The notes: generated by a model not told the origin, from the letters alone. 11,942 bases of DNA from Alphaproteobacteria bacterium UBA6062 (GCA_002428885.1 DIYE01000227.1:24741-36682); one strand, 5' to 3'; positions 1 to 7,271 are shown, numbered from the stretch's first letter. Translations and numbers: made by a program.

Positions 1-569
1 GCTGAAATATGCTCAACAGTAATGGAGGCGATGGAATAGGAACTCATCCCCCCGGCCATGGCACCTAAGCCAAAATGATCATCTACATTCAGCAAACTGC
101 CGAGGAAAGCCAGGGTTTCACCTTCACCCGGCACATCAATTTCGTCATCGATATAGTCAAGCGCGCCGTTCCCGTCTGTATCCAGGAAGTAGGCAAGTTC
201 TCCTTCACCAATTTCCCGGGCAAAGGTAACGCTTTTCAGGGCGACATTTTCAGAAAAACGAAACTCTACGACTTCGTTCATACCCGAAGCGCCAATATAT
301 TTATTCACATCCCCATAGCTGGTCTTGTGATACATCCCCTCGTTCCCGAGAAAACCGATCAGTCCGCCGTCAATGACTTCTCCCTGATGGAAGAAACCGG
401 CGGATACATCAAGCGTAAGACCGTCCTGTACGAACTGCACGGAACCGGTCGTGAAGGAGCGAATGGTCGATGTGAAATCGAAAGTGGTTGTTGCAGCCTG
501 GCCTGTTGCAGTGGTTGCAGCCAGAAGGCCGACGCTGACAGCCAGTATCTTAAGTGTTTTTTTGATCAT
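1..569 (-). CDS. Secreted PEP-CTERM-type protein, paralog of the next gene upstream (3' end outside window)
   Basis: Reading the minus strand from the ATG at 569 gives 189 codons without a stop, running off the window, so the C-terminus is missing. GGAG about 10 nt upstream of the ATG is a usable ribosome binding site. The N-terminus (MIKKTLKILA, then a hydrophobic stretch to about residue 25, GQAA) is a signal peptide. The body aligns by eye with the protein at 639-1298: GLTLDVS against GLTLNVS, FRFSENVALKSVTF against FDFSETVTIKSVAF, FGLGA against FGIGA, and IASITVEH against IASLTVEY. It is therefore a tandem duplicate, and a VPLPA/PEP-CTERM tail just beyond the window edge is likely but unseen. 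Residues 130-143 (DTDGNGALDYIDDE) resemble an EF-hand-type calcium loop that the paralog lacks. The function is unknown; by family it is an exported surface or matrix protein. The 69-bp gap to the upstream gene suggests co-transcription. Confidence 0.8.
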   Translation of the reverse strand, partial: MIKKTLKILAVSVGLLAATTATGQAATTTFDFTSTIRSFTTGSVQFVQDGLTLDVSAGFFHQGEVIDGGLIGFLGNEGMYHKTSYGDVNKYIGASGMNEVVEFRFSENVALKSVTFAREIGEGELAYFLDTDGNGALDYIDDEIDVPGEGETLAFLGSLLNVDDHFGLGAMAGGMSSYSIASITVEHIS

Positions 570-638
570 TGAATAGACTCCGCCCTGCCCCGATTGCAAA
601 AGTCGGGATGCAGGTTGTTAATCAGAAGATGCAGGAAA

Positions 639-1298
639 TCAGGCAGACGGTGCCTGCTTGCGGCGACGGGAAAGCCATCCCAGACCACCCAGTGCTCCGG
701 CAAAGAGCAACATGGCCGGTGGCAGAGGAACAGCCGAAACATTGCCATATTCAACTGTCAGGCTGGCAATACCGAAAGCAACATCGTCTCCGACAGCGCC
801 AATCCCGAACAGATTGCTGGTGTCGAACATCGTTGAGAACATGTAAATATCGCCGGTCGGGTTTGCATCCCGTGGATCCGGCACCAGCTCCAGCGTTCCC
901 GGTACGATAAAGTCAGTAAAATAGTAGAACTGGTCCTGATCTTCATTCGCCGTGAAGGCTACGCTTTTAATCGTAACAGTTTCCGAAAAATCGAAGCGTA
1001 CCAGCTCATCCGTTCCGGAACCGTCGATCAGGTCATTGGTATCCGATCCGCCACCGCGGACTTCAAGTCCATTTTCTGTGGTTGTCCGGACAGCACCACC
1101 ATCCCAGACGTCAGGAGCGCTCAGCAAATTTGACGACACATTCAGTGTCAATCCGCCTTGCGTAAAAGAATCTGGACTTGCCGTCCATGTTCGGTAGGCA
1201 TCATTAAAAACAAAGGTAGCGGTCGCGGCCTGAACGACCATTGAGGACAGCGTGACTGCCAGGCTAGCCACTGCACCCAAACACAATTTTCTGATCAT
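639..1298 (-). CDS. VPLPA/PEP-CTERM sorting-domain secreted protein
   Basis: This 219-residue protein starts at the ATG at 1298, preceded by GGGGGA about 4 nt upstream. A GTG at 1325 in the same frame would add nine residues (MPGYFLGDL) before the signal peptide and lacks that ribosome site. Residues 1-25 form a signal peptide (MIRKLCLGAV, hydrophobic core, QAA). The middle is beta-rich and lacks a catalytic motif I recognise. The end has the three-part exosortase sorting signal: VPLPP at 190-194, a hydrophobic segment at about 195-210, and a basic cluster RRRK at 211-214. Family knowledge says such proteins are exported, processed by an exosortase/archaeosortase-like enzyme and attached at the surface or released to matrix. 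No exosortase gene lies in this window. It is the first gene of a tandem paralogous pair with the gene at 1-569. Export and sorting class are well supported; the molecular role is unknown. Confidence 0.85.
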   Translation of the reverse strand: MIRKLCLGAVASLAVTLSSMVVQAATATFVFNDAYRTWTASPDSFTQGGLTLNVSSNLLSAPDVWDGGAVRTTTENGLEVRGGGSDTNDLIDGSGTDELVRFDFSETVTIKSVAFTANEDQDQFYYFTDFIVPGTLELVPDPRDANPTGDIYMFSTMFDTSNLFGIGAVGDDVAFGIASLTVEYGNVSAVPLPPAMLLFAGALGGLGWLSRRRKQAPSA

Positions 1299-1346
1299 AA
1301 GATCCCCCAAAAAGTACCCTGGCACCCCTCGCGCCAGTCATTTCGT

Positions 1347-1385
1347 TAGAGTGCCTGTTTTAAAAAACACACACTTTGCACTCTA
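1347..1385 (-). promoter_or_regulatory. 8-bp inverted repeat in the leader of the PEP-CTERM pair
   Basis: TAGAGTGC at 1347-1354 and GCACTCTA at 1378-1385 are perfect reverse complements separated by 23 nt of AT-rich sequence. The repeat lies 49-87 nt upstream of the ATG at 1298. If transcription starts near 1394, as the candidate promoter suggests, it falls inside the 5' leader and could form a stem-loop. It could instead be a DNA-level operator. The pairing is seen directly; the role is inference. Confidence 0.4.
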
Positions 1386-1401
1386 TGGTTGGGAGATTAG
1401 G

Positions 1402-1429
1402 ATTTTAAATCGCGAAACAAATCATCAAA
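1402..1429 (-). promoter_or_regulatory. Candidate sigma70-like promoter for the PEP-CTERM pair
   Basis: On the minus strand TAAAAT (1402-1407) matches five of six bases of the -10 consensus. A TTGATG (1423-1428) or the overlapping TTTGAT (1424-1429) sits 15-16 nt upstream as a weak -35. The surrounding region is AT-rich. Spacing is slightly short and the -35 imperfect, so this is only a candidate. Confidence 0.3.
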
Positions 1430-1485
1430 TTTGATTAAAGTCTGCCAATAATTTATTAACCATAATATTCAGCAGCGTCTGTCCA

Positions 1486-1510
1486 AGAAAAAAGGGGCCG
1501 AAGCCCCTTG
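1486..1510 (-). terminator. Rho-independent terminator of the acyl-CoA ligase gene
   Basis: On the minus strand a 7-bp stem, AAGGGGC / GCCCCTT (1492-1509 on the plus strand), closes the very stable loop TTCG and is followed by a run of T (plus-strand A run 1488-1493). It begins about 22 nt after the stop codon at 1532. Direction and position fit termination of the ligase gene and shield the PEP-CTERM pair from read-through. Confidence 0.9.
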
Positions 1511-1531
1511 TCATGATCCCGAAACTCAATG

Positions 1532-3091
1532 TCAGCTAACGGCCTTGTCATGCCCGTCCCAATAGGGTTTGCGGATAACATTTTTTAGGATCTTTCCAGC
1601 CCCTGACAATGGCAAAGGATCACTGACGAAATCCACACTCCGCGGGCATTTGAAACCAGCGATCAGGGTATGGGCGAAATCGATTACCTGCTGCTCACTG
1701 GCGCTTTGCCCCTCATTCAGGCGGACGACAGCGTGAACCTGTTCACCCCACTTTTCATGGGGGATGCCGATAACAGCACATTCCGCGACAGCATCATGCT
1801 GGTACAGGGCATTTTCAACTTCAGCGGAATAGACATTTTCCCCGCCGGAGATGATCATGTCTTTAACCCGATCGACAATATAGACAAAGCCCTGCTCGTC
1901 CATATAGCCGCCATCACCGGTATGCATCCAGCCATTGCGTTTGGCTTCCGCCGTCTGCTCCGGTTTGTTCCAGTAGCCCAGCATGACATTCTCGCCCCGC
2001 ACGCAAACCTCGCCAACCGTGCCTTTCTCGACTTCCTGGTCATTCTCATCGAAAATCTTGACCTCAACGGCATAAGCGGCCCGCCCGGCGGATTTGAAAC
2101 GTCCTGCATTGGGGCCGTCCAGCACATGAAATTCCGGACCTGTATACGTCACCAGCGGTGCGCATTCCGTCTGTCCATAGGCGTGAGTAAAGCCGGCATT
2201 CGGCAACACCTCCAGGGCCTTGACAATCACTGCTTCGGGCATGGGAGATGCACCATAAATGATATCGGTAAGGCTTGTCATATCATAGTCCGCAAGCGCC
2301 GGATCATTGACCAGCATATTGACCATGGTCGGCACCAACAGGGTCGTTGTGATTTTATGCTCCTGCACAGCCTGCATGGTTCCCTGGGGCGTGAAGCCCG
2401 GTATAAACACATGGGTACTCAGTCCCATGGTCGCGCCGAAAACGGCACAGCCGTCGGCAATATGGAACATAGGCGCGACATGCAGCCAGCGGCTATCTTC
2501 CTTAAAATTGAAGCACGGCATGGAGTTCAGCGTATTGACGATAAAGTTCCGGTGGCTCAGCATAACGCCTTTGGAAACACCGGTTGTACCGCCCGTATAA
2601 AACAGTCCGGCCAGGTCGTCATTGCCCCGCCCGGCATCTTCAACCGGATCGGCCGCAGCCAGCAGCTCTTCATAATTCTTCATACCGTCCGGCGTATCAC
2701 CATCACCGATATAGATGACCTCCCGAATAGTATCGACCTGGGAGCGGAGATCTCCCACAACCCCGGCAAAGGCATCATCTACCAGAAGGATTTCCGATCC
2801 GGAGTCGTTCAGCCAATAGGCAAATTCCGGTACAGCCAGCCGGGTATTAACTGGCACAAACACACCGCCCGCCCAGGGCGTAGCATAATAGAATTCCAGA
2901 TAACGGTCATTGTTATGGGCGAGAATGGCAACCCGCTCACCATCCGAAATACCGAGTCCGCGCAGGGCACCCGCAAATTTCTGAACCCGGTTTTGGAACT
3001 GGCTGTAAGTATGAACCCGGTTACCGCAAATCGTCGCGACAGCCTCTCCCTTGGTCTGCACAGCTCGCGTCAGCAATTGAGAAATATACAT
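1532..3091 (-). CDS. AMP-dependent synthetase/ligase, acyl-CoA (fatty acid-CoA) ligase family
   Basis: This 519-residue enzyme has the full length of the class I adenylate-forming acyl-CoA synthetases. These activate a carboxylic acid with ATP to an acyl-adenylate and pass it to coenzyme A. Visible motifs in order are the phosphate loop YTGGTTGVSKG (165-175), YGQTE (305-309), the nucleotide-binding TGD (391-393), DRVKD (407-411) with the hinge and GGENVYSAEVE (416-426), and the C-terminal SGAGK with the expected catalytic lysine K500. The start is the ATG at 3091, with AGGGAGAG a few bases upstream. No signal peptide or membrane span is present, so it should act in the cytosol or at the inner face of the membrane. 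Family-level similarity points to medium/long-chain fatty acid or related acids. The substrate cannot be read from sequence, so a symbol such as fadD is not assigned. It lies downstream of the MFS exporter on the same strand, separated by 90 bp containing a weak terminator. Confidence 0.93.
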   Translation of the reverse strand: MYISQLLTRAVQTKGEAVATICGNRVHTYSQFQNRVQKFAGALRGLGISDGERVAILAHNNDRYLEFYYATPWAGGVFVPVNTRLAVPEFAYWLNDSGSEILLVDDAFAGVVGDLRSQVDTIREVIYIGDGDTPDGMKNYEELLAAADPVEDAGRGNDDLAGLFYTGGTTGVSKGVMLSHRNFIVNTLNSMPCFNFKEDSRWLHVAPMFHIADGCAVFGATMGLSTHVFIPGFTPQGTMQAVQEHKITTTLLVPTMVNMLVNDPALADYDMTSLTDIIYGASPMPEAVIVKALEVLPNAGFTHAYGQTECAPLVTYTGPEFHVLDGPNAGRFKSAGRAAYAVEVKIFDENDQEVEKGTVGEVCVRGENVMLGYWNKPEQTAEAKRNGWMHTGDGGYMDEQGFVYIVDRVKDMIISGGENVYSAEVENALYQHDAVAECAVIGIPHEKWGEQVHAVVRLNEGQSASEQQVIDFAHTLIAGFKCPRSVDFVSDPLPLSGAGKILKNVIRKPYWDGHDKAVS

Positions 3092-3134
3092 TCCTCATCT
3101 CTCCCTGTTTTGTCTTTTTATGACGCCAAGTATC

Positions 3135-3163
3135 AAAAAAATTCCGCCTTAGGTAAAGGCAAA
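3135..3163 (-). terminator. Weak terminator-like hairpin between MFS exporter and ligase
   Basis: On the minus strand GCCTT and AAGGC (plus 3146-3150 and 3156-3160) pair across a 5-nt loop. The stem can be extended by wobble pairs, and seven T follow a few bases later (plus A run 3135-3141). It starts about 20 nt after the MFS stop codon. The short GC stem makes it weaker than the terminator at 1486-1510, so partial read-through into the ligase gene is possible. Confidence 0.5.
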
Positions 3164-3181
3164 AACGATTGTCCAGGCACC

Positions 3182-4393
3182 TTAAGATACGGTTTTCTCC
3201 CGCCCGGCCAGCAAGGCGATGAAAGCAGCGATACAACAGAAGGCCACGACAAGAATAAGCGGCATAGGCGTTGTCTCGAAGGCCGACAGCAGAATACCCA
3301 CGACAAAAGTACTTAACGCCCCGAAACCAATTTGCATGGAACCGGCAAGCCCTGCCGCAGCCCCGACCCGGTCCGGATCCGCACTGATCGCCCCGGCGAC
3401 CCCCGTCGCAATGCAAAGTCCGTTGCCGAACGCCACGAAACACATCAGTCCGAAGAAGCTGAACGGCACCATGCCGATGGTCATTTGTGCCGCCAGCATG
3501 CCGAAAGGCCCGATCAGGGCAATACAGGTTCCCACCAGGATCAGCCGGTAAATACCGATCCGCTCCGTCAAGCGGGCCGTGACAAAATTCCCGGCGATAT
3601 AAAAAGCGGATACGACAACAAAATAGATGCCAAGCTCTGTCGCTGTGCCGCCCATCAGATCAATCAATACATAGGATGTTCCCCCCAGGAAGGTGAAATA
3701 AGCCGCCGTACTGAAACTGACCTGCAGAGCATAGGATAGAAAAACCCGGTTCCTCAGTAGATACAAAAAGGACATAAACAAGGCACCGAAGCGGGCCTGA
3801 TGCCGCTTTTCCGATGCCAGCGTTTCCTCCGCCCCCTTCAGAGAGACCAGCAGGACAAGCAGAGCAAATATAATCACGAATACAAAACTGGCCTTCCAGC
3901 CTGCCTGATCCTCCAGGACACCACCCAGCAAGGGTGCCAGAGACGGCGCGACCACAACCGCCATGGTCATATAGGCAATCATGGTCGCCGCTTTATCAGA
4001 GTCATAGCGATCCCGGACCATTGCCCGTCCCATCACCATACCAGCACAACCACCCAACGCCTGCACCATCCGGCCAATAATCATCATTTCAATGGAGGTA
4101 GCGAAAAAACAGACGACACTTCCCAGCACCAGGATCACCAGGCCGATCAACACAATGGGGCGCCTTCCAAATCGATCAGATAGTGGCCCGTAGAAAAGCT
4201 GCCCGACTGCAATGGCCGCCAGATAAACAGTAAGGGTGAGCTGGGCGCGGGCATAATCGGTCTCAAACGCGACCTGATAGGAGGAGAGAGACGGCAGGAT
4301 AATATTCATACCCAGCGGCCCGCCCATACTGATCAGAACCAGAACGGCCAGGAAATATCCGCCGGAAATCGCGGAAGGATTGTTTGAAGTCAT
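3182..4393 (-). CDS. MFS transporter, Bcr/CflA drug-resistance (DHA1) family
   Basis: The 403-residue protein has the length and hydrophobic pattern of a 12-helix major facilitator in the inner membrane, where Bcr/CflA members export drugs or small metabolites in exchange for protons. Motif A, GPLSDRFGRRP, is at 69-79 in the loop between helices 2 and 3. The segment RMVQALGGCAGMV (108-120) followed by GRAMVRD (122-128) is characteristic of this subfamily. VAPSLAPLLGG (148-158) fits the antiporter motif C in helix 5. The start at 4393 is needed to keep helix 1 (about 12-33), but no strong Shine-Dalgarno sequence is seen, only an AT-rich leader. The substrate is unknown. The gene is divergent from the inverse autotransporter and upstream of the acyl-CoA ligase. 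A joint role with the ligase, such as export of an acid, is conceivable but not shown. Confidence 0.9.
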   Translation of the reverse strand: MTSNNPSAISGGYFLAVLVLISMGGPLGMNIILPSLSSYQVAFETDYARAQLTLTVYLAAIAVGQLFYGPLSDRFGRRPIVLIGLVILVLGSVVCFFATSIEMMIIGRMVQALGGCAGMVMGRAMVRDRYDSDKAATMIAYMTMAVVVAPSLAPLLGGVLEDQAGWKASFVFVIIFALLVLLVSLKGAEETLASEKRHQARFGALFMSFLYLLRNRVFLSYALQVSFSTAAYFTFLGGTSYVLIDLMGGTATELGIYFVVVSAFYIAGNFVTARLTERIGIYRLILVGTCIALIGPFGMLAAQMTIGMVPFSFFGLMCFVAFGNGLCIATGVAGAISADPDRVGAAAGLAGSMQIGFGALSTFVVGILLSAFETTPMPLILVVAFCCIAAFIALLAGREKTVS

Positions 4394-4473
4394 TCTATTT
4401 GTCTACAGGATCGCCGTCCGGCAAGCCAGAAAAAAGACCGTGATACCGCTCGCATACAGGGCTGCTGGCATAA

Positions 4474-4540
4474 CGGATTAAAGCAAGATATCCGTTTGCC
4501 TTCAGTTTGAATTATCCGTGAATGCGGATAACGGGTATCC
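4474..4540. promoter_or_regulatory. Array of five ATCC(G)/(C)GGAT half-sites in a divergent promoter region
   Basis: The gap between the divergent genes contains CGGAT (4474-4478), TATCCG (4489-4494), TATCCG (4513-4518), CGGATA (4525-4530) and TATCC (4536-4540). They form perfect inverted repeats: AACGGAT/ATCCGTT (4472-4478 and 4490-4496, 11-nt spacer) and TTATCCG/CGGATAA (4512-4518 and 4525-4531, 6-nt spacer). The pattern suggests binding of a dimeric regulator governing one or both genes. No regulator gene is adjacent, so identity is unknown. The pairings are direct observation; the operator role is inferred. Confidence 0.5.
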
Positions 4541-4597
4541 CATTCGAAACCTGTCTAAGAATAAAGTGTAAAAACTGTAGGAGATCAAACAAAGTAA

Positions 4598-4625
4598 TTG
4601 AATTTTAACACAATATGAATAAAAT
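4598..4625 (+). promoter_or_regulatory. Candidate promoter of the inverse autotransporter gene
   Basis: TTGAAT (4598-4603) and TAAAAT (4620-4625) match the -35 and -10 consensus at four and five of six positions with a 16-nt spacer. They lie about 65 nt upstream of the ATG at 4691, inside a strongly AT-rich tract. The half-site array begins about 60 nt further upstream. The rest of the 4394-4690 gap shows no gene I can support. Confidence 0.4.
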
Positions 4626-4690
4626 TCGCGTTAAGTATGATGTCGTAAAAAGTAAAAACAAATCAATACTATATAAATCGAGTTGCTTTC

Positions 4691-6475
4691 ATGGTCCTTA
4701 CCTCGCTCCCGTTACAGCGCACCCGTCGGGTTGTCGCTGTTACCGCTATCACGACAGTATCTTTAAGCACCCTATTTATAGACAACTCCACCGTATTCGC
4801 CGCCGATAAGTGGCAGGGCTATATCGAGGCAGAAGGCAAATACAGCAAGCAGCGGTCCATCGGAGAAGGTGGATTATTTATCCCGCTCTGGCAGGATGAT
4901 ACGGATCTGTTGTTTACGGATTTGCGGGGCAAGTTTGATGATAATGACAGCCAGGAATTCAACCTGGGGCTCGGCTACCGGACCATCCTGAACGAGGACT
5001 GGATTGTCGGTGGATATGGTTTCTACGACCGAAGACGTTCCCCCACCGGTAATCATTATCATCAGGCAACCCTGGGGGCAGAAGCTTTCACGGAAAACCT
5101 GGATGCCCGTTTTAATGTCTATATCCCGGAAAGCACCAAAAATATTATAAGTGCCGGCGGCACCGTCGGAGCGATTTCCGGTGGCCAGTTCCAGATCCAG
5201 ACATTAAGCGGTTCCAGCGAACGGGCCTTGCCCGGCTTTGATGCAGAAGTGGGTTATAAGTTCGACCTGACCAACAACTGGAACCTGACCACAACCGTCG
5301 GCGGCTTCTATTTTGATGCAGACGGATATGAGGAAGTCACCGGGCCGAGAGGTCGTGTCGAACTGGCCTATGATGATATCCCTTTCTTAAGCGAAGGCTC
5401 CCGCTTTACGCTAGGTTTTGAAAGCCAGCATGACGATGTCCGCGGAACTCAGACCTTCGGTCTTGCCCGCCTACGCATTCCCTTCTCGCAATTTATTCCA
5501 GGAAAAACTGCAAAACGTGCCTCGCTCACCCGCCTTGAAAAGCGCATGACAACCCGGATCGTTCGGGATGTGGATATTGTGGCTGGTGAAGGGACCGGCA
5601 GTATCATTTCGGTTGAGAACGCAACAACTTCTCTTGGCGGTGGCGGCAGTGCGACCGGGTATACAGTCCTCAAAGCCGGTGATGACATTGCGGCAGGTGT
5701 CACCGCAGCCGGTACAAATGCCCTCATTTTCTTGGATGGCAGTCAAGGCGTTATCAATTCGAATACAACGATTACCTTACTCCCCGGTCAAGTGCTTGAT
5801 AGTGGATCCGCCTCACAAACTTTTACCCTTACCGGCACCTCATCCGGCAAGACAGCAACTCTGACAGTATCAACAGGGACGCGGGCAACCCTGAATTCCA
5901 CGGTGGTCGGCAACGCACTTGTTGGCGCAGATAACGCCTTTATTGCAAATTTCGATATGAATGCCGCCGGTGGAACAGCCATTCAGTCATCAGCGCAAAA
6001 CTTCAATATACTGGGTGTAAATGTTAACGGTGCCCTGACGGGTCTGAATGCACAGAATGTTGCGGGCAGTACAAGGCTTAGAAATGTAACCTTTGAAAAT
6101 ATTACCAATACAGCCATTACATCTGTCGGGAACAATATTGATGCGTTTCGAGTCACCATAGATACCGCAAATAAGGGATTATCACTGAATGGCGGCGGCC
6201 ACCAAATAGATCAGAGTAACATTCGTAATACAGCATCCCATGCGGTGGAAACTGTTTCAGCAACCGGATTTGGTCGTTTCAAGTCGAACACATTTAACAA
6301 TATTGGTGGCACGGTTATTTCTACCGTCAATACGTCTGCGCCACCTTTTTCCACCGACAGCGACGATAATACTGTCACCGGCACCATGGGCAGTCTCTGC
6401 TCCCCTGGCGGCATTACTTTAAACGCTATTGAATTCTCTGATGTTCAGGGCGGCGGTCCGGCTACCTGCCCGTGA
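4691..6475 (+). CDS. Inverse autotransporter-like surface protein (intimin/invasin-type beta-barrel plus beta-helix passenger)
   Basis: The 594-residue protein begins with a signal peptide (basic stretch RTRR at 10-13, hydrophobic core, cleavage near VFAA at 35-38). Residues about 40-275 look like the inverse-autotransporter barrel (IAT_beta type): LFIPLWQDDTDLLFTDLRG (62-80), NLGLGYRTIL (91-100), GGYGFYDRR (107-115), HQATLGAEAF (124-133) and FNVYIPES (141-148), with alternating hydrophobic strands after. A linker follows (RMTTRIVRD, 285-293). The rest is rich in N, T, G and S with short strand-turn repeats (about 400-545), consistent with a right-handed beta-helix passenger. Such proteins insert the N-terminal barrel in the outer membrane and expose the C-terminal part. 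Cysteines at 570 and 593 may bond. No LysM domain or Ig-like tandem is apparent. The ATG at 4691 is the first start after an in-frame stop at 4646; its ribosome site is weak. The barrel call is strong, the helix fold likely, the ligand unknown. Confidence 0.82.
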   Translation: MVLTSLPLQRTRRVVAVTAITTVSLSTLFIDNSTVFAADKWQGYIEAEGKYSKQRSIGEGGLFIPLWQDDTDLLFTDLRGKFDDNDSQEFNLGLGYRTILNEDWIVGGYGFYDRRRSPTGNHYHQATLGAEAFTENLDARFNVYIPESTKNIISAGGTVGAISGGQFQIQTLSGSSERALPGFDAEVGYKFDLTNNWNLTTTVGGFYFDADGYEEVTGPRGRVELAYDDIPFLSEGSRFTLGFESQHDDVRGTQTFGLARLRIPFSQFIPGKTAKRASLTRLEKRMTTRIVRDVDIVAGEGTGSIISVENATTSLGGGGSATGYTVLKAGDDIAAGVTAAGTNALIFLDGSQGVINSNTTITLLPGQVLDSGSASQTFTLTGTSSGKTATLTVSTGTRATLNSTVVGNALVGADNAFIANFDMNAAGGTAIQSSAQNFNILGVNVNGALTGLNAQNVAGSTRLRNVTFENITNTAITSVGNNIDAFRVTIDTANKGLSLNGGGHQIDQSNIRNTASHAVETVSATGFGRFKSNTFNNIGGTVISTVNTSAPPFSTDSDDNTVTGTMGSLCSPGGITLNAIEFSDVQGGGPATCP

Positions 6476-6495
6476 CCCCAGAGCAACTTTTCCTG

Positions 6496-6523
6496 AAAAG
6501 CGGCTCCAGCAGCCGCTTTTTTT
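6496..6523 (+). terminator. Rho-independent terminator of the inverse autotransporter gene
   Basis: AAAAGCGGCT (6496-6505) pairs perfectly with AGCCGCTTTT (6511-6520) around a 5-nt loop. The T run continues to 6523. The hairpin starts about 20 nt after the stop codon at 6475, so the surface protein gene is a stand-alone unit. Confidence 0.9.
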
Positions 6524-6577
6524 GTGCCTGCTTTTCCGGAACGCCCTCTATAAAACAATCGGAAGCAGGAAAAGATC

Positions 6578-6829
6578 ATGAGCATTTTCAGAAAACCCGG
6601 CACACAGAATGAGCGAAAAGGCGATCAGGCGATGCGCAGCGAAGCTGACGCGCAGGATCTGAAGATCAGTGGCCGCGTCAGGACCCGCAACAAGGAAGCC
6701 GGCAGCCTGCCGACGGAACGCAGCGATCTTATGCCCGCCGTCCATAAAGACCGCAGCCGCGGTAAAGCCAGCTATAGCCCTGCCCGCAAGGCAAAAGAAA
6801 AAAAACGCGAAAAGCTGTTTAAAAACTGA
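6578..6829 (+). CDS. Small highly basic hypothetical protein (83 aa)
   Basis: The ATG at 6578 follows AGGAAAA at good spacing, which supports translation. The product is very rich in lysine and arginine, especially at the end (ARKAKEKKREKLFKN, residues 69-83). It has no signal peptide, membrane span or cysteine. The composition suggests a disordered cytosolic protein that may contact nucleic acid, but this is inference from charge only. It begins about 55 bp after the terminator of the surface protein, so it has its own promoter, and ends 58 bp before the next gene on the same strand. I do not recognise a family. The overlapping reading frames on both strands lack a comparable ribosome site. 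Confidence 0.6.
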   Translation: MSIFRKPGTQNERKGDQAMRSEADAQDLKISGRVRTRNKEAGSLPTERSDLMPAVHKDRSRGKASYSPARKAKEKKREKLFKN

Positions 6830-6887
6830 ACCTTCCTCCCTGGTGGCTCGACAAAGAAGTATCGAACCTATTTAAGGGAGTAACCTC

Positions 6888-7271
6888 ATGGTCTCACGTC
6901 TTTTTACCCTTCTCACGGCCCTGACCATGGCCGTCGGCCTGTCTATTTTATCCTCCAATGCCAGTGCCGGCAGTGGAAACATGTCCTTGCACAAGCAAGC
7001 GGCCAAGCAACATCTGAAAGCCGAGCCGGGCGCGCGCGCCGGCATCCCCCCGCACGCGGCAGGACCAAAACGCCTCGGGCAGCAACAAAGACGACATACC
7101 GCCCAGCCTAATTCAACAGATCCCGACGTCTTCGATATGGAAGAAAATTTCGCGGCCAAATGCGAAGCAAAAGGCGGCGGCGCGAGCGATGACCCCGATG
7201 GCGGCTGGTATAAATGCCATGATGCAGATGGTAACGAAATTGATATCGGCGATCCGGATCACGAGGATTGA
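6888..7271 (+). CDS. Secreted small hypothetical protein with paired cysteines and acidic tail (127 aa)
   Basis: AAGGGAG lies 8 nt or so before the ATG at 6888. Residues 1-27 are a clear signal peptide ending in ASA, so the mature protein is periplasmic or external. The mature N-terminal half is basic and proline/glutamine-rich (about 33-72). The C-terminal half holds a compact stretch KCEAKGGGASDDPDGGWYKC (91-110) with C92 and C110 likely forming a disulfide, then an acidic tail rich in D and E. The shift from basic to acidic suggests a flexible linker and a small disulfide-bonded module. No enzymatic motif is visible and I do not recognise a named family. The 58-bp gap to the upstream basic protein allows a shared transcript. 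Confidence 0.75.
   Translation: MVSRLFTLLTALTMAVGLSILSSNASAGSGNMSLHKQAAKQHLKAEPGARAGIPPHAAGPKRLGQQQRRHTAQPNSTDPDVFDMEENFAAKCEAKGGGASDDPDGGWYKCHDADGNEIDIGDPDHED

Noticed and set aside
75..572. 165-codon plus-strand open frame over the first gene
   Set aside because: The minus strand encodes a protein with a signal peptide, good ribosome site and clear similarity to its neighbour. The plus frame has none of these.
589..607. CCCGA/TCGGG stem-loop between the two PEP-CTERM genes
   Set aside because: It is a 5-bp stem with a 9-nt loop and no following T run. It could pair in mRNA, but does not reach the standard for a terminator or attenuator.
1670..3316. 548-codon open frame on the plus strand
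   Set aside because: It is antisense to the well-supported acyl-CoA ligase. Its translation shows no family motifs, and it has no ribosome site. The open length is a by-product of the codon usage of the real gene.
4615..4809. 64-codon open frame overlapping the start of the inverse autotransporter
   Set aside because: It overlaps the signal-peptide region in another frame, lacks a ribosome site, and has a basic, cysteine-containing composition typical of an out-of-frame reading.
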